64,000 bases of DNA from Auricularia sp. M13. Taxonomy: Eukaryota > Basidiomycota > Agaricomycetes > Auriculariales > Auriculariaceae. The notes under the pieces were generated by a model that was given only the letters and a program-made list of their open reading frames with translations, did no database searches and had not been told where the DNA came from. This document shows, piece by piece, positions 33,102-43,193 of this stretch. The position numbers were made by a program, and so were the translations under genes. Location: positions 3,534,001-3,598,000 of the forward strand of contig CM073193.1 in NCBI GenBank assembly GCA_037042915.1. The letters run 5' to 3'. Positions within the stretch are counted from its first letter, which is position 1. The number at the start of each line of letters is the position of its first letter.

Positions 33102-34355
33102 TCATCCACCGATTCGGATTTCAACACGGCCCTCCTGCCTGTCGTCTGCTAGTGCATGCTCCTCGTCGTGACGGTTCGATACAAAGCCGAAGCGTTGACC
33201 CAATTCGCGCACGACGTTGGACCGATTGCGCAAGTTGCGAATGGTGCTTTGCTCTGGAAGCGTGGACCCCAGAAGGACTGATTCGTACCGCTTGATTTTG
33301 TAGAATTGTCCGATAGAGAGAACGAGGACCATAAAACCAGAGAAGAACAGCATGACGGACATCCAGCCATTTACGGTGTTCCGGTAGGAAGCGATGGTCT
33401 GCATGTCGTCGAAGGCGACTGCAAGCGAGGTATCGTTGTTGTAGACGAAACGCTCCGTGCCGTTGATGACTTCGACATGCCAGTCCTCTCCCAGGTTGTC
33501 GAGATCAATGGCGGCTTGGGTTGTCATGAGGTCGTAGCCCAGCCGTACGAACCAGAATCCCAGTCCAGCACGAGAGCCGTGTCGTCCGGCGTGGCTCGTC
33601 GAGCTGAGGAGATAGGCAAGCAACACGCCTACCCAGGCGAAAGATGTAGTCTATTGGGATGTTGGATGAATGTGTATACTTGCATATTTCGGGACATACG
33701 ATGAATGCCGCCCAGAGAAACATCAAGATGGAGCCGGTCGGGAGGTCTTCAACGATGAGCTCGCCAGGCATGTTGATGTTGGGCGCGTCCGGCGCATGCA
33801 CCGTCTCTGCCCAGTACATGGGCACTGGATCTGCTGAAGCAGCAGTGTACGACTGGGTAAAGCGTCAATGAGCGTAAGGCGATACCAGCGCACGGCTGCG
33901 TGTCGCACCGGTGGGGCGTCGGTCCGAGCGTCCTCCGCCTGCACCCGCACGTCGTCGTCGGGCACAGACGTTGGCAGCGTAGGCTTTGCTACGACATTGC
34001 CAAAGACGCCGTCATTTCCTCTGCCTAGCGCACGTGGATGGTCGCGCGAGCTCCGTATCCGGCTGAGGGTCCTGCTCAGCCAGTTCGGTCGTCGCGGCAG
34101 CGAGGGCGGGCCAGGAAGCAGCCCGTTCGAATTGCCTATGTCTGGCGGGCTGCCGGCTGGAGGAATGGATGCGTAATCCTCGAAGCGAGGCTCGAAGTCG
34201 TACGTTCCATCTGTCGCCGCTGGAGACGGCACTGCAACGGGCGCCGAGGATATCAGGGCATGGCTCTCGTGCTCGTCGTCGGACTGGAAGGCGGCATCGA
34301 GCTCCGACTCGTCCTGCTGCGGTAAACGGGCGTACGTTTGGCGGGAGTTGGTCAT
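33102..34355 (-). CDS. Bsd2/Ndfip-like membrane adaptor
   Basis: Endosomal/vacuolar adaptor that helps the Rsp5 ubiquitin ligase act on metal transporters and misfolded membrane proteins. ATG 34353-34355 opens a long Ser/Asp/Pro cytosolic region. The Ndfip/Bsd2 core follows: MYWAETVHAPDAPN, GELIVEDLPTGSILMFLWAAFI (first membrane helix), then TTSFAWVGVLLAYLLSSTSHAGRHGSRAGLGFWFVRLGYDLM, the family signature with the GSRAGLG motif, and a third helix near WMSVMLFFSGFMVLVLSIGQFY. No clear PPxY motif is present in the N-terminal part, unlike yeast Bsd2; Rsp5 binding may use a variant site. The C-terminus is a charged 65-residue tail. Head-to-head with APC2. Confidence 0.85.
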
Positions 34356-34450
34356 GTCGCGGTGTACTGCAAGGAAAGCGTTGTGCCGGCGGTGGCGCGC
34401 CGGGCTGGCGGAGGTCGAATGCGGGTTTGGTCTCAACGCGCTTGGCCACC
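34356..34450. promoter_or_regulatory. 95-bp bidirectional promoter, Bsd2-like gene and APC2
   Basis: GC-rich gap between two start codons, 95 bp. No TATA box or recognised motif. Confidence 0.4.
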
Positions 34451-37400
34451 ATGATGGACATGGACGCGTCTACCAGCCAGGCCGGCCCGTCGTCGCACGG
34501 TCTCGGCTTCGCAGAAGTGCACGACTTACTGGGCGACCGAGCGAGCCTACAATCAGCGCGTACCATTGTCGGATTCCCCGTCAACTCGGAGCGCTACAAG
34601 AACAGTCCCTCCGTGTACGACGCGACTGTCGAGGACGCGTGGAAAGCTTCGATACAACAGCTGAATCACGGGAGACAGCCCACGACCATTCTCAACTCGT
34701 TTGGCAAGGTATGCATGATCACCTGGCACATAATCGCAGGATGCTCAGCTGGCTCTCCCAGGCGTGGGACGTCGCGACTACGTATCTCACACCCAGAGAT
34801 ATGGACACCCCTGGAGAAGGTGCGCGTACCCCCGTCTCTGGAGGCGCGACATGCCGTTGATTTCTCGCAGACCTCTCCATTGTGAAAGCTGCTGTTGATT
34901 ATATCGCTGGAGCCCAGATGGGGCCCGCACTGCTGAACTTCTACGACGGTATTGTTTGCTGCCCCCAGTCCTTTGTGGTCACGCTGAATAACATCCAGAA
35001 ATATTGCAGAAACAAATCGAGTTCCTCGAACGAGATATCGAAGCGCATATGCAGGAGTGGCAGGTGCGGGCTTCTGGTTAGACGTTGCCCTTCATGCTCA
35101 CCCCTAGAAAGAGCACCAAGGATGTCGCTATCATAAGGCGACTCATATCCAGATTATTTGCTTGGGGACATCTATGGGCGCCATCTGAACAGTGAGTGCG
35201 CACCTTGTGGAACTCTATACCAAAACCTGAAAGTAGCTTGCTAGGCTGGGCGAGAAACTCACGTCAATGTTTTATACAAGCTTCACGACAAATCTGCATC
35301 TCGCGCTCCCTCAATCATTTCCCGAAGCTTTCGTCGCACTCCTGCAGTCCACGATCGGAGACACTTCCGATACCAATCTCTTCTCTCAGTTGGAAACACT
35401 CGGCCTGCTCAACCGTTACGAAGCCCTGCTTGCCGCTGTCATATGCGAGCAGATAGAGCTGCAAATCGACGAGATGTGCCCGGGGAAGTGGGACGAGCCC
35501 TGCCTTCCTGTGCTCAGGCACTGGCTTGGCGATAAAGTCGTACAGTGGCTACTCGCGCAATATTCTTCTACGCGGAGAAGTGCGTCCTGTCTCGGTCGTG
35601 AGAACGAGGGCACTGACAGGTGCGCAGACTCGGAGGAAGCCCAGGCTGTACTCCAAAACTATGTCACCAGATTCGACTTCCACATATGCAAGACGCTGTG
35701 CGACTTACGGTACGCATATATGTCGGTTGCATCCCAGCTACTGCTTACATCTCTCGGAATGATAGGACAAGCGAAATTTTCGACATGATCGTCGACTATC
35801 CCGACTCAATGCCCGCTCTCCTTGACCTCAAGGTGAAGTGCGCACGTTTGGAGCAATCGGAAGCTGAATGGATGGCAGGAATGCATGCAACGCGTGGATC
35901 AAAGAGCGCATCTAGTCGCCACGCTGCGAAAACTGTAGGCCGTCTTCAATCCTTGATGTGCACGCTCTGATGCTGGCAAAGGGATAAGCGACGTCTCTTG
36001 CATCCTGGTGCTGACACCAAAGATATTCTTTCGCAATATGTGTCGACTATCAAGTGCTTGCGTGTTGTGGATCCACCAGGCGTTCTGCTTTTCAAGGTGG
36101 CAGACCCTATCCGTCGCTACCTTCGGTACGTCCCCTTTGAGGTGTCCATACCTATGGCTGAGGGTCGTCAAGAGAACGGCCAGACACGATACGCACCATC
36201 GTAGCCGGTCTCGTCGGTGAAGCGAGCGACCTTATTGACGAGAATGAACCCGCTGCACCCATGCAGACATCTGTCGAGGACTACTCGGATCCCAACTGGG
36301 AACCAGAGCCGATCGACGCTGGCCCCGGTAGGAAATTTACATTACAATGCGGCTGGTTTCTCACGTCCGCGCGTTTATCCAGACTTCAGAACGAACAAGC
36401 CCAGCGATGTCATTAGCACGCTCGTCAGCATTTACGACTCGAAAGACCTGTTCGTGAAGGAGCTGCAAGTTCTTCTCGCTGAGAGATTACTTGCCATCAC
36501 AGATGGGAATTTTGAGCGCGAGGTAATGGAAGAATACAAGCGCTTTTCCATTCGATCGCTGACGCAAGCGGTTACGATAGCTGAGGAACATCGAAATTCT
36601 GAAACTTCGATTTGGCGAGAGCGCTCTCCAGGTCTGCGAGATCATGTTGAAAGATATGACCGACTCGAAGCGTCTCGACCAACGCATTCAGCAAGAGCAG
36701 CCGGTGCGTTATGACTTCATTGGCACACTAGATCTGGGCGAATCTGAGCTGGACCGACAGTCCGTGCTGCACCCCGCAGTTATCTCCAAACACTTCTGGC
36801 CGGCGCTCAATGCCAGCAACATCAAAATGCCTGGCCAGCTGCTGCAGTATGGACATCATATCGCGCAGCGCTGGCGTGTTGTTCTTACGCAGCACGGCGT
36901 AGGCTCATGAAAGAGTACGAGAAGAGCTTCGTCAAGCAGAAGCCCGACAAGCGGCTGCAATGGATCCCACTGCTTGGCAGTGTCAAAATAGAGATTGCAT
37001 TGAAGGACCGCACACGCGAAGTGGAAGTTAGCCCGCTCGAGGCGGCAATCATCGAGCTCTTCGCTCAGAAAGGCTCGTCTCTTACCAGAAAACGGGCTGG
37101 CTGTTCTGATGGGCGCGCAGAATTATGGACTCTGGACGAGCTCTCGAGCACCCTCGGCGCGGACCTGGCCGTGGTGCGCAAGGCCTTGACGCGCTGGCTC
37201 GACATGCGCATTGTCAAGGAGGACGCTGCACATGTCTACAGGCTCCTGGAAGAAGCGGAGGACGACGAGGACCCCAATCGCCGCGGCTCGACCCCGGTAC
37301 CGGAGGACGAGCCCCCCGCAGTCATGAGCGTACAGCAGCAACAGGCAGAGCAGATGCGCGTGTTCTGGAGGGTGAGTCCAGAGCCCCTGACGTGTGACGG

Positions 37401-37661
37401 GAACTCGGACTGAATGACGTTGGGCAGTTCATACAGGGCATGCTGACAAACGTTGGGGGAATGACCATCGACCGCATTCAGGGCATGCTCAAATTTGCAC
37501 CGGGCTACGACCGCAATGTCGAGCAGCTTGCTGTGTTCATGGACGCCGCTCGTCGCGAGGGTCTCGTGGATGTCAAGGACGGGATTTGGAAGATTGTAAA
37601 ATGGTGTGTGTGGTGTGTTGACTGTGTCATACACACGTATAGACTGAGGATGCTCTACAGA
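34451..37661 (+). CDS. APC2: Anaphase-promoting complex subunit 2 (cullin-like)
   Basis: Cullin-type scaffold of the APC/C ubiquitin ligase; with APC11 it forms the catalytic module that marks cyclins and securin. ATG 34451 begins MMDMDASTSQAGPSSHGLG. N-terminal cullin repeats include SFPEAFVALLQSTIGDTSD, NRYEALLAAVICEQIE. The second half has HPGADTKDILSQYVSTIKCLRVVDPPGVLLFKVADPIRRYLR, VYPDFRTNKPSDVISTLVSIYDSKDLFVKELQVLLAERLL, LRFGESALQVCEIMLKDMTDSKRLD, then the cullin-homology domain NIKMPGQLLQ, MKEYEKSFVKQKPDKRLQWIP. The C-terminal winged-helix domain ends with MLTNVGGMTIDRIQGMLKFAPGYDRNVEQL. The stop appears to be split by an intron (TG at 37602-37603, A at 37661), giving GIWKIVK as the end; without splicing the frame runs to 37685. 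Ten or more short introns. Confidence 0.92.
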
Positions 37662-37880
37662 TCGTGTGCCAGGACGTGTGTATGATAGCGTGGCGACGTG
37701 TGAAGATGGCAACAAAAAATCGATACATTAATTTACGGGAGGACGTGCGTGTGCGGCGGATTGCGTACAGATACAGATGAAGGTTGGACCCAAGACAGCG
37801 AACCTGAGACAGAAGAAACGAAGAAATCCGACGGGCGAACGGGGGACAGCGATGGGGAAGAAAGATGACGGGAAGCTCGT

Positions 37881-38372
37881 TCAGTGTCGATCTTGCGGGT
37901 CAAAGTCATACGAGTGACTTGCTGCCCTTTCGACGCAGTCAGCTCTGGCGAATGCGTCGGCGCGACATGCGACGCACTCGAATTTTTCCAACGACAGTCG
38001 GTCCGCCTCTCTAATCAACTCGGCGGTGCGCTTGCAACTCTCGACGCGCTCGCTCACTATGGAGCCGTACATTTGGAGGAGGCTGGCGACGTTGATGGTG
38101 GGTGTTGGCGAACGCGACGGCTGCCGTTGCGGCTGCGCTTGCTGTCGCGTGTCTGTCTGCTGCTGCTGCTGCTGATGGTTGTGGGAGTGCGACTGGAACG
38201 AGGGCGGCTGACGAGCTGTTCGCGCAGAGGCCAGCTGCTGCTGGGCGCGCATTGTCTCCTGAGCGCGCTGTATCCACTGCTGCTGGCGATGGTAGTGTTC
38301 TATGAGGGACTCGAGAGTGTCTGAGGCTTCAGCGAGCGGATCGTCTGTCTGGTTTGGGAGGTGGGAGTCCAT
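37881..38372 (-). CDS. Orphan Gln-rich protein with C-terminal cysteines, 163 residues
   Basis: Not recognised. One open frame from ATG 38370-38372 (MDSHLPNQTDDPLAEASDTLESLIEHYHRQQQWIQRAQET) to 37881. The first 50 residues are helical and probably coiled-coil. A low-complexity region of Gln/His/Ser (poly-Q coded by CTG/CAG runs at about 38155-38175 on the plus strand) follows. The last 60 residues are a second helix (LLQMYGSIVSERVESCKRTAELIREADRL) with FECVACRADAFARADCVERA, three cysteines in a pattern that does not match a known finger. No signal or membrane segment. Head-to-head with EMC10, 163 bp apart. Confidence 0.5.
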   Translation of the reverse strand: MDSHLPNQTDDPLAEASDTLESLIEHYHRQQQWIQRAQETMRAQQQLASARTARQPPSFQSHSHNHQQQQQQTDTRQQAQPQRQPSRSPTPTINVASLLQMYGSIVSERVESCKRTAELIREADRLSLEKFECVACRADAFARADCVERAASHSYDFDPQDRH

Positions 38373-38535
38373 GCCGGTGATTGGGCGTGCAGGTGCAAGA
38401 ATGTCGCGTCGGAGGGGGTATATATCATGGCGACGGCGCGGCGAGGCCTTCGAGGGCCCAGCCGAGGGCGAGAGCTGTCGGAAGCTTGTGCAAACAAACC
38501 GCCGCCGATCATCGCCCCCAACCGCCTGTCCGAGC

Positions 38536-39361
38536 ATGCACCCGCCAGCAGCTTTTGCAATCGCACTCTGTCTGTGCCTGGCGTCCGCGGCAGCAGAGTC
38601 CACGCTGAGGCTGCACCATCGCCTGGTCTCGCCCGATGCCCGCCCAACGCCATTCTCGGTCCGCGGCCACGTGCGCCACGGCGCCGACGCCGGCCTGGCC
38701 ACTGGCTCCAGCGTGGCTTACACCCAGGCCGCGAGTCTGGAGGACGACGTCCGCCGGTTCCTCGAGCGCGCCGCTCGCGAGCCTGGCCTTCTCTACCAGC
38801 TCGCGCTCGAACGCGAACACGACACGGGCGAGGACCAGTGGGCCATCTCGTCCGTCAAGGCCGTGCGTGCTGCCCATCGCCGCCCGCGCGCCTTCCCTTG
38901 CTTAGTCTTTGCGTACAGTGCCATCTGCGTTCGAGCACGGCGGACGTCGTGCGGCTGCACGTAGACGCGCGGACACAGGCGCCCTACGCGCTCGACTACT
39001 TCCTTGTCCCCGTCCCGCACAATGGCGCCTGCCCGCCCGCATCAGCTGCGTCCTCGCAGGCGCCGCTGACCAACACGACCGTGACGCTGCACCGATCCTC
39101 GCAGGCGCCAGCGTACGTCCATGCTTTCCGTTCGAGTTTTCTCTGCTGACAAGTCCATTGTCTAGCCCTCAGCTGCGCTCGCCACCTCCGCTCTCGCCGC
39201 AAGGCGAGGCGATCAAGCCTGAGCAGGAGAAGTCTTTCCTACAGAAATACTGGCTATACATCCTGGGATTTATCCTCATTCAATTGGTCATGACTGGGCC
39301 GCAAGAGGAGGATAAAGAAGGCGGCGGCGAGGGCGGTGGTGCCCCAGCGCCTGCAAAATAG
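38536..39361 (+). CDS. EMC10: ER membrane protein complex subunit 10
   Basis: Lumenal-domain subunit of the EMC insertase. The start MHPPAAFAIALCLCLASAAAE is a clean signal peptide. The lumenal domain follows: LRLHHRLVSPDARPTPFSVRGHV, LLYQLALEREHDTGED, then after an intron VVRLHVDARTQAPYALDYFLVPVPHNGACP (conserved EMC10 beta-sandwich motif), and LTNTTVTLHRSSQAP. The last exon has PLSPQGEAIKPEQEKSFLQKYWLYILGFILIQLVMTGP, where PE-x2-KSF-x-QKYW and the single C-terminal membrane helix are diagnostic. A Gly/Glu-rich cytosolic tail ends at 39361. Three exons. Length about 230 residues, normal for the family. Confidence 0.93.
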
Positions 39362-39467
39362 TGCAATAGATTATTAGATACTCTGAGATTAGTGCACGTC
39401 CTTCCAGCATAATATGTGACTACGCTCGCTGTTCGACTGTCGGAGTTGATCCACCGCGTCTTGTTCA

Positions 39468-40282
39468 ATGTCCACAGTCGTCAATACAGTTACGGGCGCG
39501 CCGTCTGCCCCCAACGCGGCGGCAGGTGCAGCGAATTCTGCCGGCGTGCCCACCGATTACGAGGTCATGCTCTTTGGTGAATTCGTGGACGAGAAGGGCC
39601 GGCTGACCGCCATCCTGAACCGGCTCTCGCTGGTCTGCGAGGGCGGCGCGGCACGCGTGCAGTACTCCGAGTGGCACTTTGAATCGCACCAGCGCGTGGA
39701 GGGCGCAGACCCCGCGACGCTCGTTGCGCGCAAGGAAAAGGGCGCCGACGGATGGTCAGTCGCGAGTTCGCTACATGTTCGGACTCGATGCTGAGGCTCC
39801 AGCGCGGAAGAGGGTGTTGCACTCGCACTCCAAGCCCGAGCCTACGCGCGTCCATCCCGAAGCAACCGTACGCGCGGCCACGTACTGTAACGTGGACGGG
39901 AACGCGCTCGACTTTGTCTCTGCACTTGGCTTTCGGTGCGTTCGCTCGCTTTGCTCCACCTCATCGAGCATTGACCAGGGAATAGACTACGGATACAGCT
40001 GCACAAACGCGGTTACATATTTCGCCGTGGGCCAGTCACAATAACCCTGCTTCAGCTGGACCAGGTGAAGTTCTGTCTGTCTTCGCGTGTGCACTGACTG
40101 AACATGCGCGCCCGCAGATCGAGTCGAAAACGCGAAAGAACATCCCTGCACACCCGTCAGCCCCGTGGCAAGTGGAATGTAGAGCGTATACAAAGGATGT
40201 GCCCATACAGCAGGCCATCGAGGCCGTGCTTGAGCTGCAGCTCATTGTCAAGGGCTGGCTCGACCTAGCGCGCAAAGAGTAA
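39468..40282 (+). CDS. MED18: Mediator complex subunit 18
   Basis: Head-module subunit of Mediator (Srb5 in yeast). ATG 39468; VPTDYEVMLFGEFVDEKGRLTAILNRLSLVCE is the N-terminal strand-helix of MED18, then ARVQYSEWHFESHQRV. Intron 39755-39812 (58 nt, acceptor GAAGAG) gives GADGWVLHSHSKPEPTRVHPEATVRAATYC, which matches fungal MED18 better than the unspliced frame. Then DFVSALGFR, a short exon IDYGYSC, and the end VPIQQAIEAVLELQLIVKGWLDLARKE. The last intron is near 40060-40110. About 215 residues. Confidence 0.82.
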
Positions 40283-40555
40283 TTTCCGGACTAATTGTAT
40301 CGATAGCGTACCCTGTTTTGAGGAATGAATCTCTTGGGCTCATTTCGTTTGTCCAAATTTGCGTATGAGCTTGTCACTGAGCCGTTGACGCAGAAAGTCA
40401 CCACTGAGCGCTCACCCGTGCTAGTGCTTGTTTTCGCTGGGACTGAGTCCAACTCTAAGATGAGTTCATGTCAACGAGTGCAAAACTACTTAGTGTATCA
40501 CATTAAATCCCAGGTACCAGTGCAAAACCCCTTACAAAGGAAGAAACGGCTGCTA
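40283..40555. other. Spacer between MED18 and the protease remnant
   Basis: AT-richer spacer with no supportable gene. Its distal part may hold further decayed remains of the protease 3' half, but no Ser-active-site motif was found. Confidence 0.4.
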
Positions 40556-41390
40556 CGAAGATGGTGGTGTTAGCCACGATCGAGTTGTATGCTTATTAGT
40601 GGACGATATAGAGATAACGGCGACCCCATTCGCAGGGTACGACGTATACCAAGCACCCGCTGGGCCGGAATTACCAGCAGCGACAGTATCAACACGGCCT
40701 CGGTCAGCAATGCGGCTTGCAGCTACGGAGCCGGCACCCTCCAACCACCCGTGCCGCCCAACGAGAGCGAGATAGCCTACGCCGATGAGCACTCAACATG
40801 ATCTTGAAGGAGGAAGAGCGCACGTCGTTCCCATCCTCGTATGCGCGAATGAGCCCCTCGACGATAAGGGCGTCGTCTGTGCCGTCAAAGCAGCCAAAGA
40901 TGCGGTACGCATTGATCGACGCCTCGTACGCGACACCCGTCACGTTGTATTCGTTCGAAGGGTCTGCACCAGAATTCCCGCCACGTGCGTTCCGTGTCCG
41001 TTTCACTGGCTGAGCGGGTCGTTGTCCGGCACTGGAGGCGAGAAATCCGGGATGTAGTCATCGGATGTAGCCACCTGCCAGAAGTCAATGTTTTGCGAGA
41101 AAGTGACGAACGATCAGTGTCAAACCGATGACTTTGAAGCCCGGTCCGAAGCCTCCACCGAGAGCAGGATGTGTATAGTCGACACATTGCGAGGCGAATG
41201 AGCATGGCTGCGCCCAAGACAGCGCACACGCCGAGTACCGGAGTCGATGCTAGCGAGCGTACGAGAGATCAACAGTGAACATGGTGTAGGAAACAGAAGC
41301 TAGAAACCCACATCCCGATCTTGATGCCCTTGCCCTTGTTTCGTTGCGCATACACCTTGTTCACGCCTAGGGCAGCCAACTTGAACTCAT
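40556..41390 (-). pseudogene. Decayed, truncated subtilisin-type (S8) serine protease
   Basis: Reading the minus strand, parts of one S8 peptidase appear in order but in changing frames: VYAQRNKGKGIKIG (near 41320-41355), an IIDSG block that would hold the catalytic Asp (near 41230-41250, after a possible intron), VDYTHPALGGGFGPGFKVIG (41115-41175), DDYIPDFSPPVPDNDPLSQ followed directly by a TGA where the family has Cys, NGHGTHVAGI with the catalytic His (about 40980-41010), then a frame change into ADPSNEYNVTGVAYEASINAYRIFGC, AISLSLGGTGGW, another frame change, and AAGNSGPAGAWYTSYPANGVAVIS. The exon with the catalytic Ser (GTSMA) is absent. Stop, frame changes and truncation together indicate a pseudogene of an extracellular fungal cuticle-degrading/minor-extracellular-type protease. 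Confidence 0.75.
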
Positions 41391-41774
41391 TTTTTTTGGC
41401 AACCTTCCGGTCAAGGAACCTTCAGATTGAAACATTATTTCCTAATCAAAGTGAAGCTCAAGTTCCCAGGATCGAACTACAGCGTCACATGTTCCAGAAA
41501 ATTGCCGTTGCTTCGGCGGAGCATTCACGCTTTGGAACTCCGTTATCATCTCCACACACGAGGCGACGCGGCTAGATTAGTATTTTACCAGCTAGATAAA
41601 GCGACCAACACCCTTCCTGCCGTGGCCAAAGCCGCTGCAAGTCAGTGTCAGTTTTTCCAGCTCGGTCAGTCCACAGCGCAGGTGGGTGGCGGCGTGACCC
41701 ATGATGCATGACCATCGTGCACAATGCCGCAGAGTTTAAGCATAACGGGTCGAGCCTCCGAGAGATGGAAAAGT
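41391..41774. other. Spacer between protease remnant and BCD1
   Basis: About 380 bp without a recognisable gene. It could contain the N-terminal prodomain remnant of the protease, but no motif supports that. Confidence 0.4.
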
Positions 41775-43138
41775 CTAGAAGTGACCACTGCAATGCTCAT
41801 CCTCGTTTTCGTTTGCCAACGTGAGAAGGTTCTGCGCCAACAACGTCCACATCTGAATCTGCAGACCACGAGTCATTGTCCGTACCGTCCGTCCCTCCAG
41901 GCCTGCTGCCATGAGCTCTGAAAGTTCGGGCGCATCCTCAATCCCGTAATTTCGGTCGTCCAGCCCCTCCCATTCGCGGTCGTCCTCGATTTCTTGAACG
42001 TCCTGTGCTTCGCCGTGGTCGGATGCACCGGAACCGTAAGCCACCATAGTATCAAGCGCAGCATCCTCGTCCAGATCGTCTCCGTCCTCGTCCTCATCGC
42101 TGGCATAGTCGCCTACCAACGCAAGCATGTTGCTTTTCCCCTTGGAAGCATCGAGTTTCCTCCGCTTCATAGGCGGCTCATCTGGATCCGGGCGCGCAGG
42201 CCCGTCCACCAGCATCCCAGTGAAAGCCTCCGCATCCCATATGTGGATGGTGGGAAACTCGACGAAGGACGAATTTCTCAGAGCTTTCGAGAGCTTGAGA
42301 TGGGGATCCAGCTTGCGAAATGGTTTCGTTTTGCCGGGAGGTGCTGTCGCAGTGTCCGCGATGAGATAGAGCGTCACGGTGTCGGTACCAGCTTCGGCAG
42401 ATACGAGACTAGTTGCCCAATCTGGAAGCGGAGAGGCGTTCTTGCCTTTACGCTTTGCGTGGTCGGACACGGAGGAACGCACCAGGTCGCCGAGCGGGCG
42501 AGAAAAATCGTTGCGGTGCGTAAGAAGAGTAATGGGAGGCGGAGGGTTGGTAACCAGCGCCAGAGTGTCGCGTGGAGCATGGAACACAAGCTCGAGGGTG
42601 AGCATCGCTGTTTTGAGCCTGCGGCAAAGTAAGGAGTCAAAAAATCGCAGCGCGCAATGCTGGACGCACCGCGAGTCCCAGAAGGACTGGTTGAGTGTGC
42701 GACGCGCCATGCCTGCGGGGAGAACGTCGAGCTCGATGTCTCGTATGTCGAGCTGGGTCTTGAGATAGTGTCTGCGGCCGTCCGCGCGCGTCGCAGCCGT
42801 GCGGTGCTGCATGCCACCGCGCCCTCCGCGCCCGCCACGCGCCGATTGCTGCTGTTGGTTGTGCGCAAGTAGACCGTTGCGGGCGATTTCGCGGCCCCAT
42901 TCGTCTGCCTTACGGCCGAGGTCCTCGAGGAAGGAATAGTCATCCATGAGCGTGCCCCAGCCATACTGGTTCATGGGCACATATGCTGCTTTATTGCGTT
43001 CGCCAGTGCAAGCCAGTGGCGGCCTTGTGGGCCTTTGAGCACGCGGCCGAGCAGCTCTTGGCAGCGCAGCGAGGGCATCTGTATTTGTGCGGCCGCTCGT
43101 GGCAGACTGCACAAAGGTCGGTGGCAGCGTCAGCCATG
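41775..43138 (-). CDS. BCD1: HIT-zinc-finger box C/D snoRNP assembly factor BCD1
   Basis: Factor needed for accumulation of box C/D snoRNAs. ATG 43136-43138: MADAATDLCAVCHERPHKYRCPRCAAKSCSAACSKAHK is a complete zf-HIT finger. The next conserved block, CTGERNKAAYVPMNQYGWGTLMDDYSFLEDLGRKADEW, is in another frame: an extra base in ACTGGCTTGCACTGG (near 43001-43020) is needed to break it, and no intron fits. Downstream: RRHYLKTQLDIRDIELDVLPAGMARRTLNQSFWDSR, then after an intron LKTAMLTLELVFHAP, the middle BCD1 domain, and an acidic C-terminal tail with EDEDGDDLDEDAA that ends at 41775. Apart from the frame break the gene looks healthy, so a sequence error is likelier than loss of function. Confidence 0.85.
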
Positions 43139-43193
43139 GCCTGGCAAAGCAAAGAGTGAAAGTGCCGATCCGAATTCCGATCCTCCCATCATC
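43139..43193. promoter_or_regulatory. 55-bp gap between divergent start codons
   Basis: The shortest head-to-head interval in the window, between BCD1 and the b5-reductase-like gene. It is too short for two separate core promoters with 5' UTRs, so transcription starts for one gene must lie inside the other or the promoter is shared. No TATA box. Confidence 0.4.

Noticed and set aside
38150-38180. CTG/CAG run as a transposon or satellite
   Set aside because: Codes the poly-Q part of the orphan protein in frame; a simple coding repeat.
39679-40044. Unspliced alternative start of MED18 second part
   Set aside because: A 58-nt intron (39755-39812) joins the conserved blocks in frame, so no separate gene or frame break is needed.
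41427-41711. 94-codon plus-strand frame near the protease remnant
   Set aside because: No recognisable domain, no promoter context, and irregular composition; left as spacer.
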